Shown one piece after another: positions 6,862-13,165 of a DNA stretch of 13,165 nucleotides; position 1 is the first letter of the stretch, and every line of letters starts with the position of its first letter. The DNA comes from Candidatus Poribacteria bacterium. Lineage in GTDB: Bacteria > Poribacteria > WGA-4E > WGA-3G. Position numbers and translations under genes: made by a program. The notes under the pieces are model-generated. The model saw only the letters and a program-made list of their open reading frames with translations. It made no database searches and had not been told where the DNA came from. Location: NCBI GenBank assembly GCA_009845505.1, contig VXZL01000669.1:1-13165 (forward strand). Direction: 5' to 3'.

Positions 6862-7584
6862 ATGCACACCTTCTATGTTCCACCCTCTCAGATTGACGCT
6901 GAGATTGCTACTATTACCGGTTCAGAGCAGCACCACCTCCGCAATGTCCTACGTATAACGTCCGGAGAGACTATCCGAATTATTGATGGACAAGGCAACG
7001 TCTACACCGCGGAGATTCTTGACACATCTACAAACCGTTCTTCAAGCATCGCGCGAATTCAGACCCACGAATGCCGGGCACCGCTCTCGCCAACTCTCAC
7101 ACTGTTTCAAGGACTCCCCAAAAATGACAAAATGGAGATGATTCTCCAAAAAACAACAGAACTCGGTGTTACACAAATTGTACCCCTCCACTCGGAACGC
7201 GCCTTACAAAAACCGAGCCAAAACCGATATGAGCGTTGGCACCGCGTCCTCATCTCTGCCACAAAACAGTGTAAACGCGCCTGGTTACCTGAGTTAAGCG
7301 AAGCACAGCAGTTTGAGACTTCTCTCTCACAACTCGAAAAGTTTTCGCTCCGTTTTCTCTTCAGTCCTCACGCAGAGGGACAACATATTAAGACAGTCTT
7401 GCGAGAGACACCCGACCCAAACGCCATTGCACTTTTTGTCGGACCCGAAGGCGGATTCTCTGACCAAGAGATCACCGCCGGGATTAAAAACGGGTGCGTG
7501 CCTGTAACACTTGGCAGAAATATCTTGCGAACAGAAACCGCAGCGATTACGGCTGTCGCTGTTACCACCTACGAATTTTTTTAA
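6862..7584 (+). CDS. rsmE: 16S rRNA m3U1498 methyltransferase
   Basis: RsmE methylates N3 of U1498 in helix 44 of 16S rRNA using S-adenosylmethionine. The 240-residue protein has the N-terminal PUA-like RNA-binding domain (about 1-70; HTFYVPPSQ at the start, HHLRNVLRITSGETIRIIDG) and a SPOUT domain (about 72-240). SPOUT signatures are KNDKMEMILQKTTELGVTQI (90-109), LFVGPEGGFSDQEI and LGRNILRTETAAITAV; the last two form the trefoil-knot cofactor site. The ATG at 6862 follows a G-run (GGGGGA, 6847-6852). The gene is 45 bases after rpe in the same direction and appears to be the last gene of the upstream block, because a strong promoter for the next gene begins right after its stop. Confidence 0.95.
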   Translation: MHTFYVPPSQIDAEIATITGSEQHHLRNVLRITSGETIRIIDGQGNVYTAEILDTSTNRSSSIARIQTHECRAPLSPTLTLFQGLPKNDKMEMILQKTTELGVTQIVPLHSERALQKPSQNRYERWHRVLISATKQCKRAWLPELSEAQQFETSLSQLEKFSLRFLFSPHAEGQHIKTVLRETPDPNAIALFVGPEGGFSDQEITAGIKNGCVPVTLGRNILRTETAAITAVAVTTYEFF

Positions 7585-7586
7585 CA

Positions 7587-7615
7587 TTGACAAACTTCTC
7601 CACTTTTTGTAAAAT
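7587..7615 (+). promoter_or_regulatory. Near-consensus sigma-70 promoter giving a predicted leaderless mRNA
   Basis: The -35 TTGACA (7587-7592) is a full match. The spacer is exactly 17 bases, and the -10 is TAAAAT (7610-7615, five of six). Position +1 falls at about 7621-7624, and the ATG of the M20 gene is at 7624. There is no Shine-Dalgarno between them, so the transcript should begin at or within about three bases of the start codon. Confidence 0.75.
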
Positions 7616-7623
7616 CCCTAACT

Positions 7624-8748
7624 ATGGATGCAAAAGAACTAACCAAAACTCTCATTGGATATAACACGGTAAGCCCCCGCAGCAACGTTGAAGTTATGGA
7701 TTTCCTCACGGAAACATTAGAATCCATCGACTGCGAAGTGGAACGGGTTGAATACAAAGACCCAGCGGGTGTGCTAAAAGTGAATCTGATTGGACGCAAA
7801 GGACCGGAGAACGGGGAACGTGGACTTGCACTGCTCGGACACATAGATACTGTCCCCGCTATCGGTTGGGCGATGAACCCGTTTGAGGCACGGATCGCTG
7901 ATGGGAAGATGTACGGCAGGGGCAGCTGCGATATGAAAGGCAGTGTCTCCTGTATGATTGAGGTCGCATCGAGCTACGCCAACTCCGAGCTAAAGGCTCC
8001 GCTCTATGTTGTAATCACGGCTGATGAAGAGGTAGGCTACTTCGGGGCAAGGGCTGTCGCTGAAAAATCGCAGATGTTCAAAAAGCACGGATTCCCACAA
8101 TACGGTGTCGTTGGCGAACCGACAGAACTCCATGCGGTATATGCCCACAAAGGGGCTGTTCGATTCACTGTCACAGCACATGGGCGCGCGGCACACAGCA
8201 GCACAGGTGAAGGCGACAACGCGAATCTGAAGTTAATACCGTTTCTTGCAGAAATGCGGAATATTTATCAGGAACTAATCTCCGACACGCAGTACTTCAA
8301 CAACGAATTCAACCCACCTTTCACGGATTGGAACATCACTATCAGCGACGGCGAGTGTGCGGCAAATATCACTTCCCCGTTGAGTGTTTGTAGCATTAAC
8401 TACCGCCCAATGCCCGGAGACGATGCACAGATATGGATAGATCGGGCGCGTGAATCGGCTGAAAGGCACGGGTTAATATTCGATCTGTACATTAACGCGC
8501 CGCCGGTCCGCACGTCGCCAGATGCGGAGATTATCCAAGCCGCACTCGAAATCACGGGAGAAGACTCCCCTCAAACCGTTGCCTACAGCACCGATGCCGC
8601 CGTTTTCGCCCAGCACATGGAGACTGTCATTATCGGACCCGGTAGCATTCGACAAGCACACACCGTTGATGAGTGGATGGCGTTGGACCAGTTCCCACAA
8701 GGCGTTTCGATTTTTAACCGGTTCGTGGAACGGTTCTGCGTCGGATAG
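7624..8748 (+). CDS. M20 family metallo-deacylase/peptidase (ArgE/DapE-like)
   Basis: This is a two-zinc hydrolase of the M20 family, which includes acetylornithine deacetylase (ArgE), succinyl-diaminopimelate desuccinylase (DapE) and related deacylases. The 374-residue protein is full length. The active-site set is complete: H73 and D75 in LGHIDTVPA, bridging D103 in GRGSCDMKG, catalytic E135 and metal ligand E136 in ITADEEVG, E165 in GEPTE, and H346 in RQAHTVDEW. The dimerisation domain lies between, starting near residue 175 (VRFTVTAHGRAAHSS). The spacing of ligands is like DapE and ArgE, but the exact acyl substrate cannot be told from sequence. It lies outside any visible arginine or lysine operon. 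It has its own promoter, and expression probably starts on a leaderless transcript. Confidence 0.92.
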   Translation: MDAKELTKTLIGYNTVSPRSNVEVMDFLTETLESIDCEVERVEYKDPAGVLKVNLIGRKGPENGERGLALLGHIDTVPAIGWAMNPFEARIADGKMYGRGSCDMKGSVSCMIEVASSYANSELKAPLYVVITADEEVGYFGARAVAEKSQMFKKHGFPQYGVVGEPTELHAVYAHKGAVRFTVTAHGRAAHSSTGEGDNANLKLIPFLAEMRNIYQELISDTQYFNNEFNPPFTDWNITISDGECAANITSPLSVCSINYRPMPGDDAQIWIDRARESAERHGLIFDLYINAPPVRTSPDAEIIQAALEITGEDSPQTVAYSTDAAVFAQHMETVIIGPGSIRQAHTVDEWMALDQFPQGVSIFNRFVERFCVG

Positions 8749-8771
8749 ACACACCCAAAAAGCAGATAAAG

Positions 8772-8820
8772 AAATGGCACTCAATATCTTCCACATATAG
8801 GTTGATATAGAGTACCATTT
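8772..8820. repeat. Imperfect inverted repeat between convergent genes, possible bidirectional terminator
   Basis: The arms are AAATGGCACTCAATATC (8772-8788) and GATATAGAGTACCATTT (8804-8820). Fifteen of seventeen positions pair, with C/A and A/A mismatches, around a 15-base loop. It lies in the 107-bp gap between the M20 stop and the moaE stop, where a two-way terminator would be expected. The stem is AT-rich and lacks a long T tract, so a canonical intrinsic terminator is not assured. Confidence 0.45.
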
Positions 8821-8855
8821 GCGTGTCTCTCGCTTATACTACTGTGCCAGCCAAT

Positions 8856-9308
8856 CTATTGCGGTGTTTTACGCATATCAGGTGCATCAAAAAAGACCGC
8901 ATCCGGTTTTACCCATTCCGACTCACCGTCTGCCCACATCTCCCGCTTCCAGATAGGGACAATCTGTTTGAGACGATCCATGGCGTATTTGCAGGCTTCA
9001 AATCCATCTTTGCGATGGGGTGAGGCGACGGCGACTGCTACACTCACCTCGCCAATCTCTAACTTCCCGACGCGGTGAATCATAGCAACGCGATGGATTC
9101 CCCATTTTTCCGAGATCTCTTGTGCGATCTCTGCCATCTTTTTTTCTGCCATCGGTGGATATGACTCATATTCGAGATGTTTTACTGCCCTGCCATCCGT
9201 ATTATTACGCACTGTACCGAAGAAAAGCACTACCGCACCGGCATCAGGTCCCTCTACTGCCTCACGTACTTCTGCACCTGTAATAACTTCGGTCGTTATC
9301 TTAAACAT
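8856..9308 (-). CDS. moaE: Molybdopterin synthase catalytic subunit
   Basis: MoaE, the large subunit of molybdopterin synthase, converts cyclic pyranopterin monophosphate to molybdopterin with sulfur carried by MoaD thiocarboxylate. The 150-residue protein has the family blocks FFGTVRNNTDGR (29-40), LEYESYPPMAEKKM (45-58), HRVGKLEIGEVSVAVAVASPHR (78-99) and DRLKQIVPIWKRE (111-123). K114 and K121 match the two catalytic lysines (K119 and K126 in E. coli). I chose the ATG at 9308 because the G-run on the minus strand (9319-9314) is five bases upstream. A GTG at 9311 would add one methionine. The start overlaps the 3' end of moaD by eight bases, so the two are coupled. Confidence 0.95.
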   Translation of the reverse strand: MFKITTEVITGAEVREAVEGPDAGAVVLFFGTVRNNTDGRAVKHLEYESYPPMAEKKMAEIAQEISEKWGIHRVAMIHRVGKLEIGEVSVAVAVASPHRKDGFEACKYAMDRLKQIVPIWKREMWADGESEWVKPDAVFFDAPDMRKTPQ

Positions 9309-9555
9309 CACATCCCCCCGTCACAGGTGGAATCAAAGCGACCTCATCTCCTTCTGTCAGCTCCGTATTTTCAGTGGCATACTCCCAATTGACAGACATC
9401 TGCATCACTTCATAAAACTCAGCGATTTCGGGCCACTCTTCCTCAAGCCGTTTCAAAATAGTTCTGACGGTAGCACCTTCTGGCAGCTCCATTTCTTCTT
9501 CAGATCTATCTAACATCTCGTGGCACACGGCAAAGTATTTGACGGTAACGTTCAT
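9301..9555 (-). CDS. moaD: Molybdopterin synthase sulfur-carrier subunit with a three-residue tail after Gly-Gly
   Basis: MoaD is a beta-grasp (ubiquitin-like) protein whose C-terminal glycine is adenylated and thiocarboxylated to give sulfur to MoaE. The 84-residue protein starts NVTVKYFAVCHEML and has EGATVRTILKRLEEEWPEI and the usual ending ALIPPVTGG. Here the reading frame continues CDV beyond Gly-Gly before the TAA, so the glycine is not terminal as encoded. Maturation would require removal of CDV, as reported for the sulfur carrier QbsE, which ends GGCF. The extension arises where moaD overlaps moaE across a run of six G (9314-9319). A ribosome-binding site (AAGGAAG on the minus strand) precedes the ATG. 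Confidence 0.92.
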   Translation of the reverse strand: MNVTVKYFAVCHEMLDRSEEEMELPEGATVRTILKRLEEEWPEIAEFYEVMQMSVNWEYATENTELTEGDEVALIPPVTGGCDV

Positions 9556-9611
9556 AAGTTCTTCCTTTCAACAGAGATTTAGCGGACAACAGCACCTACA
9601 TTATGCGAAAA

Positions 9612-9640
9612 AGTATAACACAAACCCTCTTATAAAACAA
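9612..9640 (-). promoter_or_regulatory. Predicted sigma-70 promoter for moaD-moaE
   Basis: Reading the minus strand, -35 TTGTTT (9640-9635), a 17-base spacer and -10 TATACT (9617-9612) lie about 57 bases before the moaD ATG. The predicted start is near 9605, giving a leader of about 50 bases. Confidence 0.55.
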
Positions 9641-9710
9641 CTCTTTAGTGCAGATCCAACAAAGGACTCAGTTCTCCTACAGGTATAACCAGCCAACTGT
9701 GCTCTCTTCT

Positions 9711-9738
9711 GACTGTTGATAGCCGACCGCTGACAGCC
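9711..9738 (+). repeat. Degenerate heptamer array (four units)
   Basis: Four adjacent seven-base units all start with GA: GACTGTT, GATAGCC, GACCGCT and GACAGCC. They lie in the divergent intergenic region between the two promoters. Short heptamer arrays occur in intergenic DNA of some bacteria, notably cyanobacteria. Here the array is short and imperfect. Confidence 0.35.
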
Positions 9739-9753
9739 AAATTCAAATTTATG

Positions 9754-9782
9754 TTGATTTTTATTGAAAATTCTGATAGAAT
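9754..9782 (+). promoter_or_regulatory. Predicted promoter (extended -10) for the lipoprotein-folB operon
   Basis: The -35 TTGATT (9754-9759), a 17-base spacer and -10 TAGAAT (9777-9782) are present. A TGn extension (9774-9776) adds to the -10. The expected start near 9789 leaves a leader of about 50 bases before the ATG at 9839. Confidence 0.6.
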
Positions 9783-9838
9783 AAAGAAACCGAGTGAATG
9801 TGATTCGCTATTTTGGACTTAACGCGGGAGGTAAACTA

Positions 9839-10450
9839 ATGAAACCGAAAGTTATCTGTTATTTCATCATCATGCTGTTTGTCACCGGCATGATCGCCTG
9901 CGGTGGAGACGACCCCGAGCCTGAATCAACCGAAACGGAGACCCCAAGTGCGACAACATCTCAACCCGCGGAAGAAACGCCGACTGCAGGTAGAGATATT
10001 GACTTTGCTGCTGAGGAGCAAGCGATTCGTGATCTTTATGCGGTATATGCTACCGCCCATGGCGACCAGGACGAGGATACGCTCACAAAAGTTTGGCTCT
10101 CAGGCGAGAGCAAAGACATTTTCACCGCTTGGACATTTTGGGCTGGCACCTTTGAAAAAAACGAAGGCGCGAAAGCAGTATCGAAAGCATGGGCAGGAAT
10201 CTTTCGACTGCGCGGGGGGAACATGGTGGTTGACATTACCTATATCGCTATTGACAGTCGAGGCAAAGAAGCTGTCTTGCGAGGCTCATATAATTGGGGT
10301 AATCAAGCCGGAGACCTGATTTCCGCACTGAAGAAAGACGGCAGTGACTGGAAAATTCGCGCGATTGACTATACGGATGGAAGGTTTGGAAAACAGGTTA
10401 AAGATCTGATTGACCCTGCCCATACCTTCGGAGAAATTGCTGAAGAATAG
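9839..10450 (+). CDS. Predicted lipoprotein with an NTF2/SnoaL-like domain
   Basis: The 203-residue protein has a type II signal: charged MKPK, hydrophobic ICYFIIMLFVTG, then MIAC with the lipidation cysteine at 21. The M-I-A-C lipobox is slightly non-canonical. An acidic Thr/Ser/Pro-rich tether follows (about 24-50). A soluble domain from about 53 to 180 starts with EEQAIRDLYAVYATAHGDQD. It ends with a WKIRAIDYTD-like strand, the pattern of NTF2-like (SnoaL/DUF4440) folds that bind small ligands or act in ketosteroid-type chemistry. No catalytic role can be assigned. The ATG at 9839 is supported by GGGAGG (9826-9831) seven bases upstream and by the signal peptide; an upstream GTG at 9794 lacks both. 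The folB start lies two bases after its stop. Confidence 0.82.
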   Translation: MKPKVICYFIIMLFVTGMIACGGDDPEPESTETETPSATTSQPAEETPTAGRDIDFAAEEQAIRDLYAVYATAHGDQDEDTLTKVWLSGESKDIFTAWTFWAGTFEKNEGAKAVSKAWAGIFRLRGGNMVVDITYIAIDSRGKEAVLRGSYNWGNQAGDLISALKKDGSDWKIRAIDYTDGRFGKQVKDLIDPAHTFGEIAEE

Positions 10451-10452
10451 GC

Positions 10453-10812
10453 ATGGACAAGATTATCCTTAAAGGGATTCGATTTCATGGCCACCACGGT
10501 GTTCCCGAAGCGGAGCGTCAAGTTGGTGGCCATTACGAAATTGATGCGACCTTGGGCTGTAGCCTCGCAACCGCCGGTAGCACTGACGCACTCACAGACA
10601 CGATTGACTACGCAGAAGTCGTTACACGCATCATAGAGATCGGTACACAACAGTCCTTCCAACTCATTGAGGCACTCGCTGAAAAAATCGCAACGACGCT
10701 CTTAGCGCAATTCGCAGTCGAAGAGATCCATCTCACTGTTAAGAAGCTCCACCCACCAATTGAACAACCGATTAACTATTTTGCTGTTGAGATTTTCCGG
10801 AGTAATGCGTAG
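10453..10812 (+). CDS. folB: Dihydroneopterin aldolase
   Basis: FolB cleaves 7,8-dihydroneopterin to 6-hydroxymethyl-dihydropterin and glycolaldehyde in folate synthesis. The 119-residue protein is of normal length. It has FHGHHGVPEAERQVGGHYEID (11-31), DTIDYAEVV (49-57), FQLIEALAEKIA (69-80) and LTVKKLHPPI (94-103). The pterin-site and catalytic residues correspond to E21, Y53, E73 and K97 or K98. The usual KPxAPI motif is changed to KKLHPPI, a mild variation. No other folate gene is in the window. It starts two bases after the lipoprotein gene and overlaps the next gene by eight bases, so it is embedded in an operon with envelope genes. Confidence 0.93.
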   Translation: MDKIILKGIRFHGHHGVPEAERQVGGHYEIDATLGCSLATAGSTDALTDTIDYAEVVTRIIEIGTQQSFQLIEALAEKIATTLLAQFAVEEIHLTVKKLHPPIEQPINYFAVEIFRSNA

Positions 10813-11998
10813 ATTTTCCACCATTATCTGTCTCCTCTTGATAACAACCACCCTCACATACGCCGACGGCAAAAAAGAGGTCTTATTTCCAGACATAGCA
10901 TCCGGTATCCAAATCTACCGTTACGATTGGGATGTCGAAACATGTGTCCTTTATGTCGCTGAGATGTCTCGGCATGAGCCGACACTGCACTTTGAGGTAG
11001 CACTCGCAAATGCCCAAGTCTTAGGTAAAGAGACCGTGCGCTCCATGGCGAACCGTCGCACACAACGTGGGGATAGGCGCGTCCTCGTTGCAGTCAACGG
11101 CGGTTTCGGGGTTCTGGGGGATATGCGGGGCTACGGTGGGGTCCTGGAGAACCTTCACATCCAAGACGGCGAGTTGATTACACAACCGACCGACACCGAG
11201 GCATGCTTCGGTGTAACTGAATCGGGTGAGTTCTTAAGTTCCTCCGTTCAAATGAACGCCAGCCTTCAAATAGGCACGTTTATGCTGCAGCTCGGCTGTA
11301 TCAATCAACGTCGGCTTGACGGATGTCAGGTAACACTTTACACACCACGCCTCGGCGAATCGACGCGCACCAACCGTCGTCGTGGCAATGAGGTTATACT
11401 CCGCGGACTCTCACTCCCCCTGACACCGAATTACGAACACACCTACCGTGTGGAAAGCGTTTCACGCAACGGAAACAGTCCAATCCCGACAGACGGCGCA
11501 GTCCTCTGGATTAATGCGAGGCTAAGAGATGAAAGCGTTTCCCAGTTCAACACCGGCGCAAACGGCACACTCACGCTCTCCCTCTCACCCCCCGAATGGA
11601 ATCATGTACAGCACGCCATAGGCGGACGACTCCGACTTCTTAAAAACGGTGAGATAAATGAGACGATCGTAGAGATGCACAACGCTGAAAAACGACATAC
11701 CCCGGGCAAACGCACACCCGTGCTAAATCTCAGCCATGAACCGCGAACCGCACTCGGTTATAACGCAGATACACTCTTTTTGGTCGTCGCAGACGGCAGG
11801 CAACCGAAGTATAGCACGGGTCTAACGCTCTACGAACTCGCCAGTATCCTTACTGAACTCGGTGCAACGGAGGCAATCAATCTTGATGGCGGTTCCTCCA
11901 GCACTTTCGTCGTTAAAGATGCCGTTATCAACAAACCCTCCGGACAGCAGGAACGAGATGTTTTGAACGCTGTCTTTATCACAAAAGATGTCCCTTAG
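10805..11998 (+). CDS. Secreted phosphodiester glycosidase (NAGPA-domain) protein
   Basis: The NAGPA domain is named after the mammalian enzyme that removes N-acetylglucosamine from phosphodiesters. Bacterial members act on exported glycans or cell-surface phosphodiesters. The 397-residue protein has a signal peptide (about 1-20, IICLLLITTTLTYA). Core motifs are AVNGGFGVLGDMRGYGGVLE (about 92-111), RTALGYNADTLFLVVADGR and STGLTLYELASILTELGA, with the hallmark AINLDGGSSSTFVV near the end. The final block NKPSGQQERDVLNAVFI is also typical. I chose the ATG at 10805 because it gives a clean signal peptide and a short overlap with folB. The upstream in-frame ATG at 10760 would put the signal sequence inside. 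GGAG (10799-10802) is close to the start. Its substrate is unknown. Confidence 0.88.
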   Translation: MRRFSTIICLLLITTTLTYADGKKEVLFPDIASGIQIYRYDWDVETCVLYVAEMSRHEPTLHFEVALANAQVLGKETVRSMANRRTQRGDRRVLVAVNGGFGVLGDMRGYGGVLENLHIQDGELITQPTDTEACFGVTESGEFLSSSVQMNASLQIGTFMLQLGCINQRRLDGCQVTLYTPRLGESTRTNRRRGNEVILRGLSLPLTPNYEHTYRVESVSRNGNSPIPTDGAVLWINARLRDESVSQFNTGANGTLTLSLSPPEWNHVQHAIGGRLRLLKNGEINETIVEMHNAEKRHTPGKRTPVLNLSHEPRTALGYNADTLFLVVADGRQPKYSTGLTLYELASILTELGATEAINLDGGSSSTFVVKDAVINKPSGQQERDVLNAVFITKDVP

Positions 11999-12025
11999 AA
12001 GGATAAACAATCGCGGAGGTTTACC

Positions 12026-13081
12026 TTGAAAACCTATTTTCTCGCAGCATTCAAGTTCCTAATATTGCTATCACTGCTATTTTGTTCCATCTTAGCCGCC
12101 AATGCAGCCGAGACCACAAAACTGTTGGCGGCAGTCCCACTCTCACAAACGGCGATTCAGTTACAATTCGACGGACAATTGCAAGCAGCGTCTGCCGAAG
12201 ACCCCAATAATTATCAAATCACACCAGATGTCCAACTCGAATATGTCTTACTCGACCAACGATTGAACCGAGTCCTACTCCTCACCACGCCGTTGGAGGT
12301 AGGTAAAGAGTATCGCCTCACACTTCCAAATTTACAAACAGGCATAGTTCTAACACTCCCACCCGAAAACGAAATAACCTTCGGCACAGGCAGTGCTGTT
12401 ACATTCTCTGGCGGCGCACAAGATACCACACTGCTTGTCAATAAAGATCGGAAGACCCGAAACAACAACGCAGGTGCAGAACCGACCCTCTTATGCGATC
12501 CTACAGGGAGCGTCTTTTTCGCCGCTTTCGACTTATATGATGCCTTTGAAGATATGGGTATCCGAGAACCGACACAGGTCTTAGAAGCAACGATAAGTCT
12601 ACACGTCCAACAGTATGAGACAGACGCTACACAGACGGTGCTTTTCCGCCGCGTTCTACTCCCGTGGCGGGAGGGCAGAGGCACCTCCGAACGCGCAGAG
12701 GATAACGAACTTACCTATAACAGCGCGTTGCACCGTAATCTACCATGGAATAAAGCCCCCGCGCAGGCGATGTTAGCCGGAATAGACGGGGACAATGAAA
12801 GCGATTATAACGGTTCTGAGGATGTCGCGCACCGGATTGACGGCACATGTGAAATTCAAGGCGAGGGAAAACACTATACATTCAAAAGCGAACTCCTTAC
12901 CGATGCCATTCGTTTTTGGGTAGCGAATCCAGATTACAATTATGGGTACCTCTTCGCTTTGCAAGACGGTAGTGTGCCAATCGTTTTTTCTTCAAAAGAG
13001 GCAACCGATGAAAACCTGCGTCCAGTTTTAACGATTCGTTATCAGACCCAACCACCGGTCAAAGTCGAGGCACAAGAATAA
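12026..13081 (+). CDS. Secreted protein with an Ig-like region and a DNRLRE-type domain, TTG start
   Basis: The 351-residue protein has a long signal peptide (about 1-27, FLILLSLLFCSILAANA). An Ig-like beta-sandwich region follows at about 30-115 (LLAAVPLSQTAIQLQFDG through GKEYRLTLPNLQ). The main domain, about 132-345, has the features of DNRLRE proteins: DTTLLVNKDRKTRNNNAGAE at the start, VLEATISLHVQQY, a PWREGRGTSE loop, LPWNKAPA, then FALQDGS and RPVLTIRY at the end. DNRLRE domains are beta-sandwiches found on secreted and often carbohydrate-binding proteins, so glycan binding is possible but not shown. The TTG start is supported by GGAGG (12015-12019) six bases upstream and by the signal peptide. 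It lies 27 bases after the NAGPA gene and is probably in the same operon. Confidence 0.85.
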   Translation: MKTYFLAAFKFLILLSLLFCSILAANAAETTKLLAAVPLSQTAIQLQFDGQLQAASAEDPNNYQITPDVQLEYVLLDQRLNRVLLLTTPLEVGKEYRLTLPNLQTGIVLTLPPENEITFGTGSAVTFSGGAQDTTLLVNKDRKTRNNNAGAEPTLLCDPTGSVFFAAFDLYDAFEDMGIREPTQVLEATISLHVQQYETDATQTVLFRRVLLPWREGRGTSERAEDNELTYNSALHRNLPWNKAPAQAMLAGIDGDNESDYNGSEDVAHRIDGTCEIQGEGKHYTFKSELLTDAIRFWVANPDYNYGYLFALQDGSVPIVFSSKEATDENLRPVLTIRYQTQPPVKVEAQE

Positions 13082-13105
13082 AAACGGACATAAATTGCCT
13101 ATATA

Positions 13106-13114
13106 TGTTATACT
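13106..13114 (+). promoter_or_regulatory. Possible extended -10 promoter for a gene beyond the window
   Basis: TGTTATACT contains a TGn extension and -10 TATACT (13109-13114). No good -35 is visible at the right distance. The gene it would drive lies outside the window. Confidence 0.3.
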
Positions 13115-13144
13115 AAAGTTTGGACGCTATTGTAAAGTTATGCT

Positions 13145-13159
13145 GCCTTTTCAAAAGGC
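13145..13159. repeat. Small palindrome at the window end
   Basis: GCCTTTT and AAAAGGC are perfect inverted arms around one C. As RNA the loop would open the inner pairs. It follows the last gene by about 60 bases and is followed by a G-run. It could be a weak hairpin, a protein-binding site or part of a repeat that continues beyond the window. Confidence 0.3.
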
Positions 13160-13165
13160 GGGGGC

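Noticed and set aside
8823..9392. + strand ORFs over the moaE/moaD region
   Set aside because: They are antisense to well-supported moaE and moaD and show no family features.
9794..9838. N-terminal extension of the lipoprotein from GTG 9794
   Set aside because: It would place the signal sequence internally. The ATG at 9839 has a strong Shine-Dalgarno.
1..13165. CRISPR array, IS element, prophage, tRNA or rRNA genes
   Set aside because: No regularly spaced direct repeats, transposase or integrase coding sequence, or cloverleaf-like or rRNA-like segment was seen on either strand.

Overview
This is a bacterial chromosomal window, densely packed and of roughly even base composition. It carries housekeeping genes in two large co-directional blocks on the + strand, with a small moaD-moaE pair on the - strand between them. 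Cell-envelope traits (LspA, a lipoprotein, a secreted protein ending in phenylalanine, and secreted NAGPA and DNRLRE-type proteins) suggest a diderm from a poorly cultured lineage. Candidatus Poribacteria or a relative is my guess from protein style only; the sequence does not prove it. I see no tRNA, rRNA, CRISPR array, insertion sequence or phage gene.

Block 1 (1-7584, +) is a probable long transcription unit: yggT (5' end cut off), a degenerate isoleucyl-tRNA synthetase-like protein, lspA, a possible 33-codon ORF, a hypothetical exported/membrane protein, fmt, a kinase-less PASTA protein, rpe and rsmE. Several junctions overlap: synthetase-like/lspA by 23 bp, and fmt/PASTA through ATGA. 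The order yggT-ileS-lspA is the classical order at the end of the division cluster in many bacteria. The protein in the ileS slot keeps the whole IleRS scaffold, but every catalytic and editing signature I can place by eye is lost. This is the strongest candidate in the window for something undescribed: an intact ancestral-locus pseudo-synthetase. Further on, a PASTA protein without a kinase domain sits between fmt and rpe, near where Firmicutes carry the PASTA kinase prkC. The rpe gene has no ATG, GTG or TTG start; the best start is an AUU behind a good Shine-Dalgarno.

Block 2 (7587-8748, +) is one M20 metallo-deacylase/peptidase gene. Its own near-consensus promoter (TTGACA-17-TAAAAT) lies so close to the ATG that the mRNA should be leaderless. 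An imperfect 17-bp inverted repeat follows, between this gene and the convergent moaE.

Block 3 (8856-9640, -) is moaD-moaE, the two subunits of molybdopterin synthase, with its own promoter. MoaD continues three residues (CDV) beyond the Gly-Gly that must be C-terminal for thiocarboxylation.

Block 4 (9754-13081, +) starts at an extended -10 promoter next to a short degenerate heptamer array. It holds an NTF2-like lipoprotein, folB (dihydroneopterin aldolase), a secreted phosphodiester-glycosidase (NAGPA-domain) protein and a secreted DNRLRE-type protein with a TTG start, all tightly spaced. The last 84 bases hold a possible extended -10 element and a small palindrome ahead of whatever follows.
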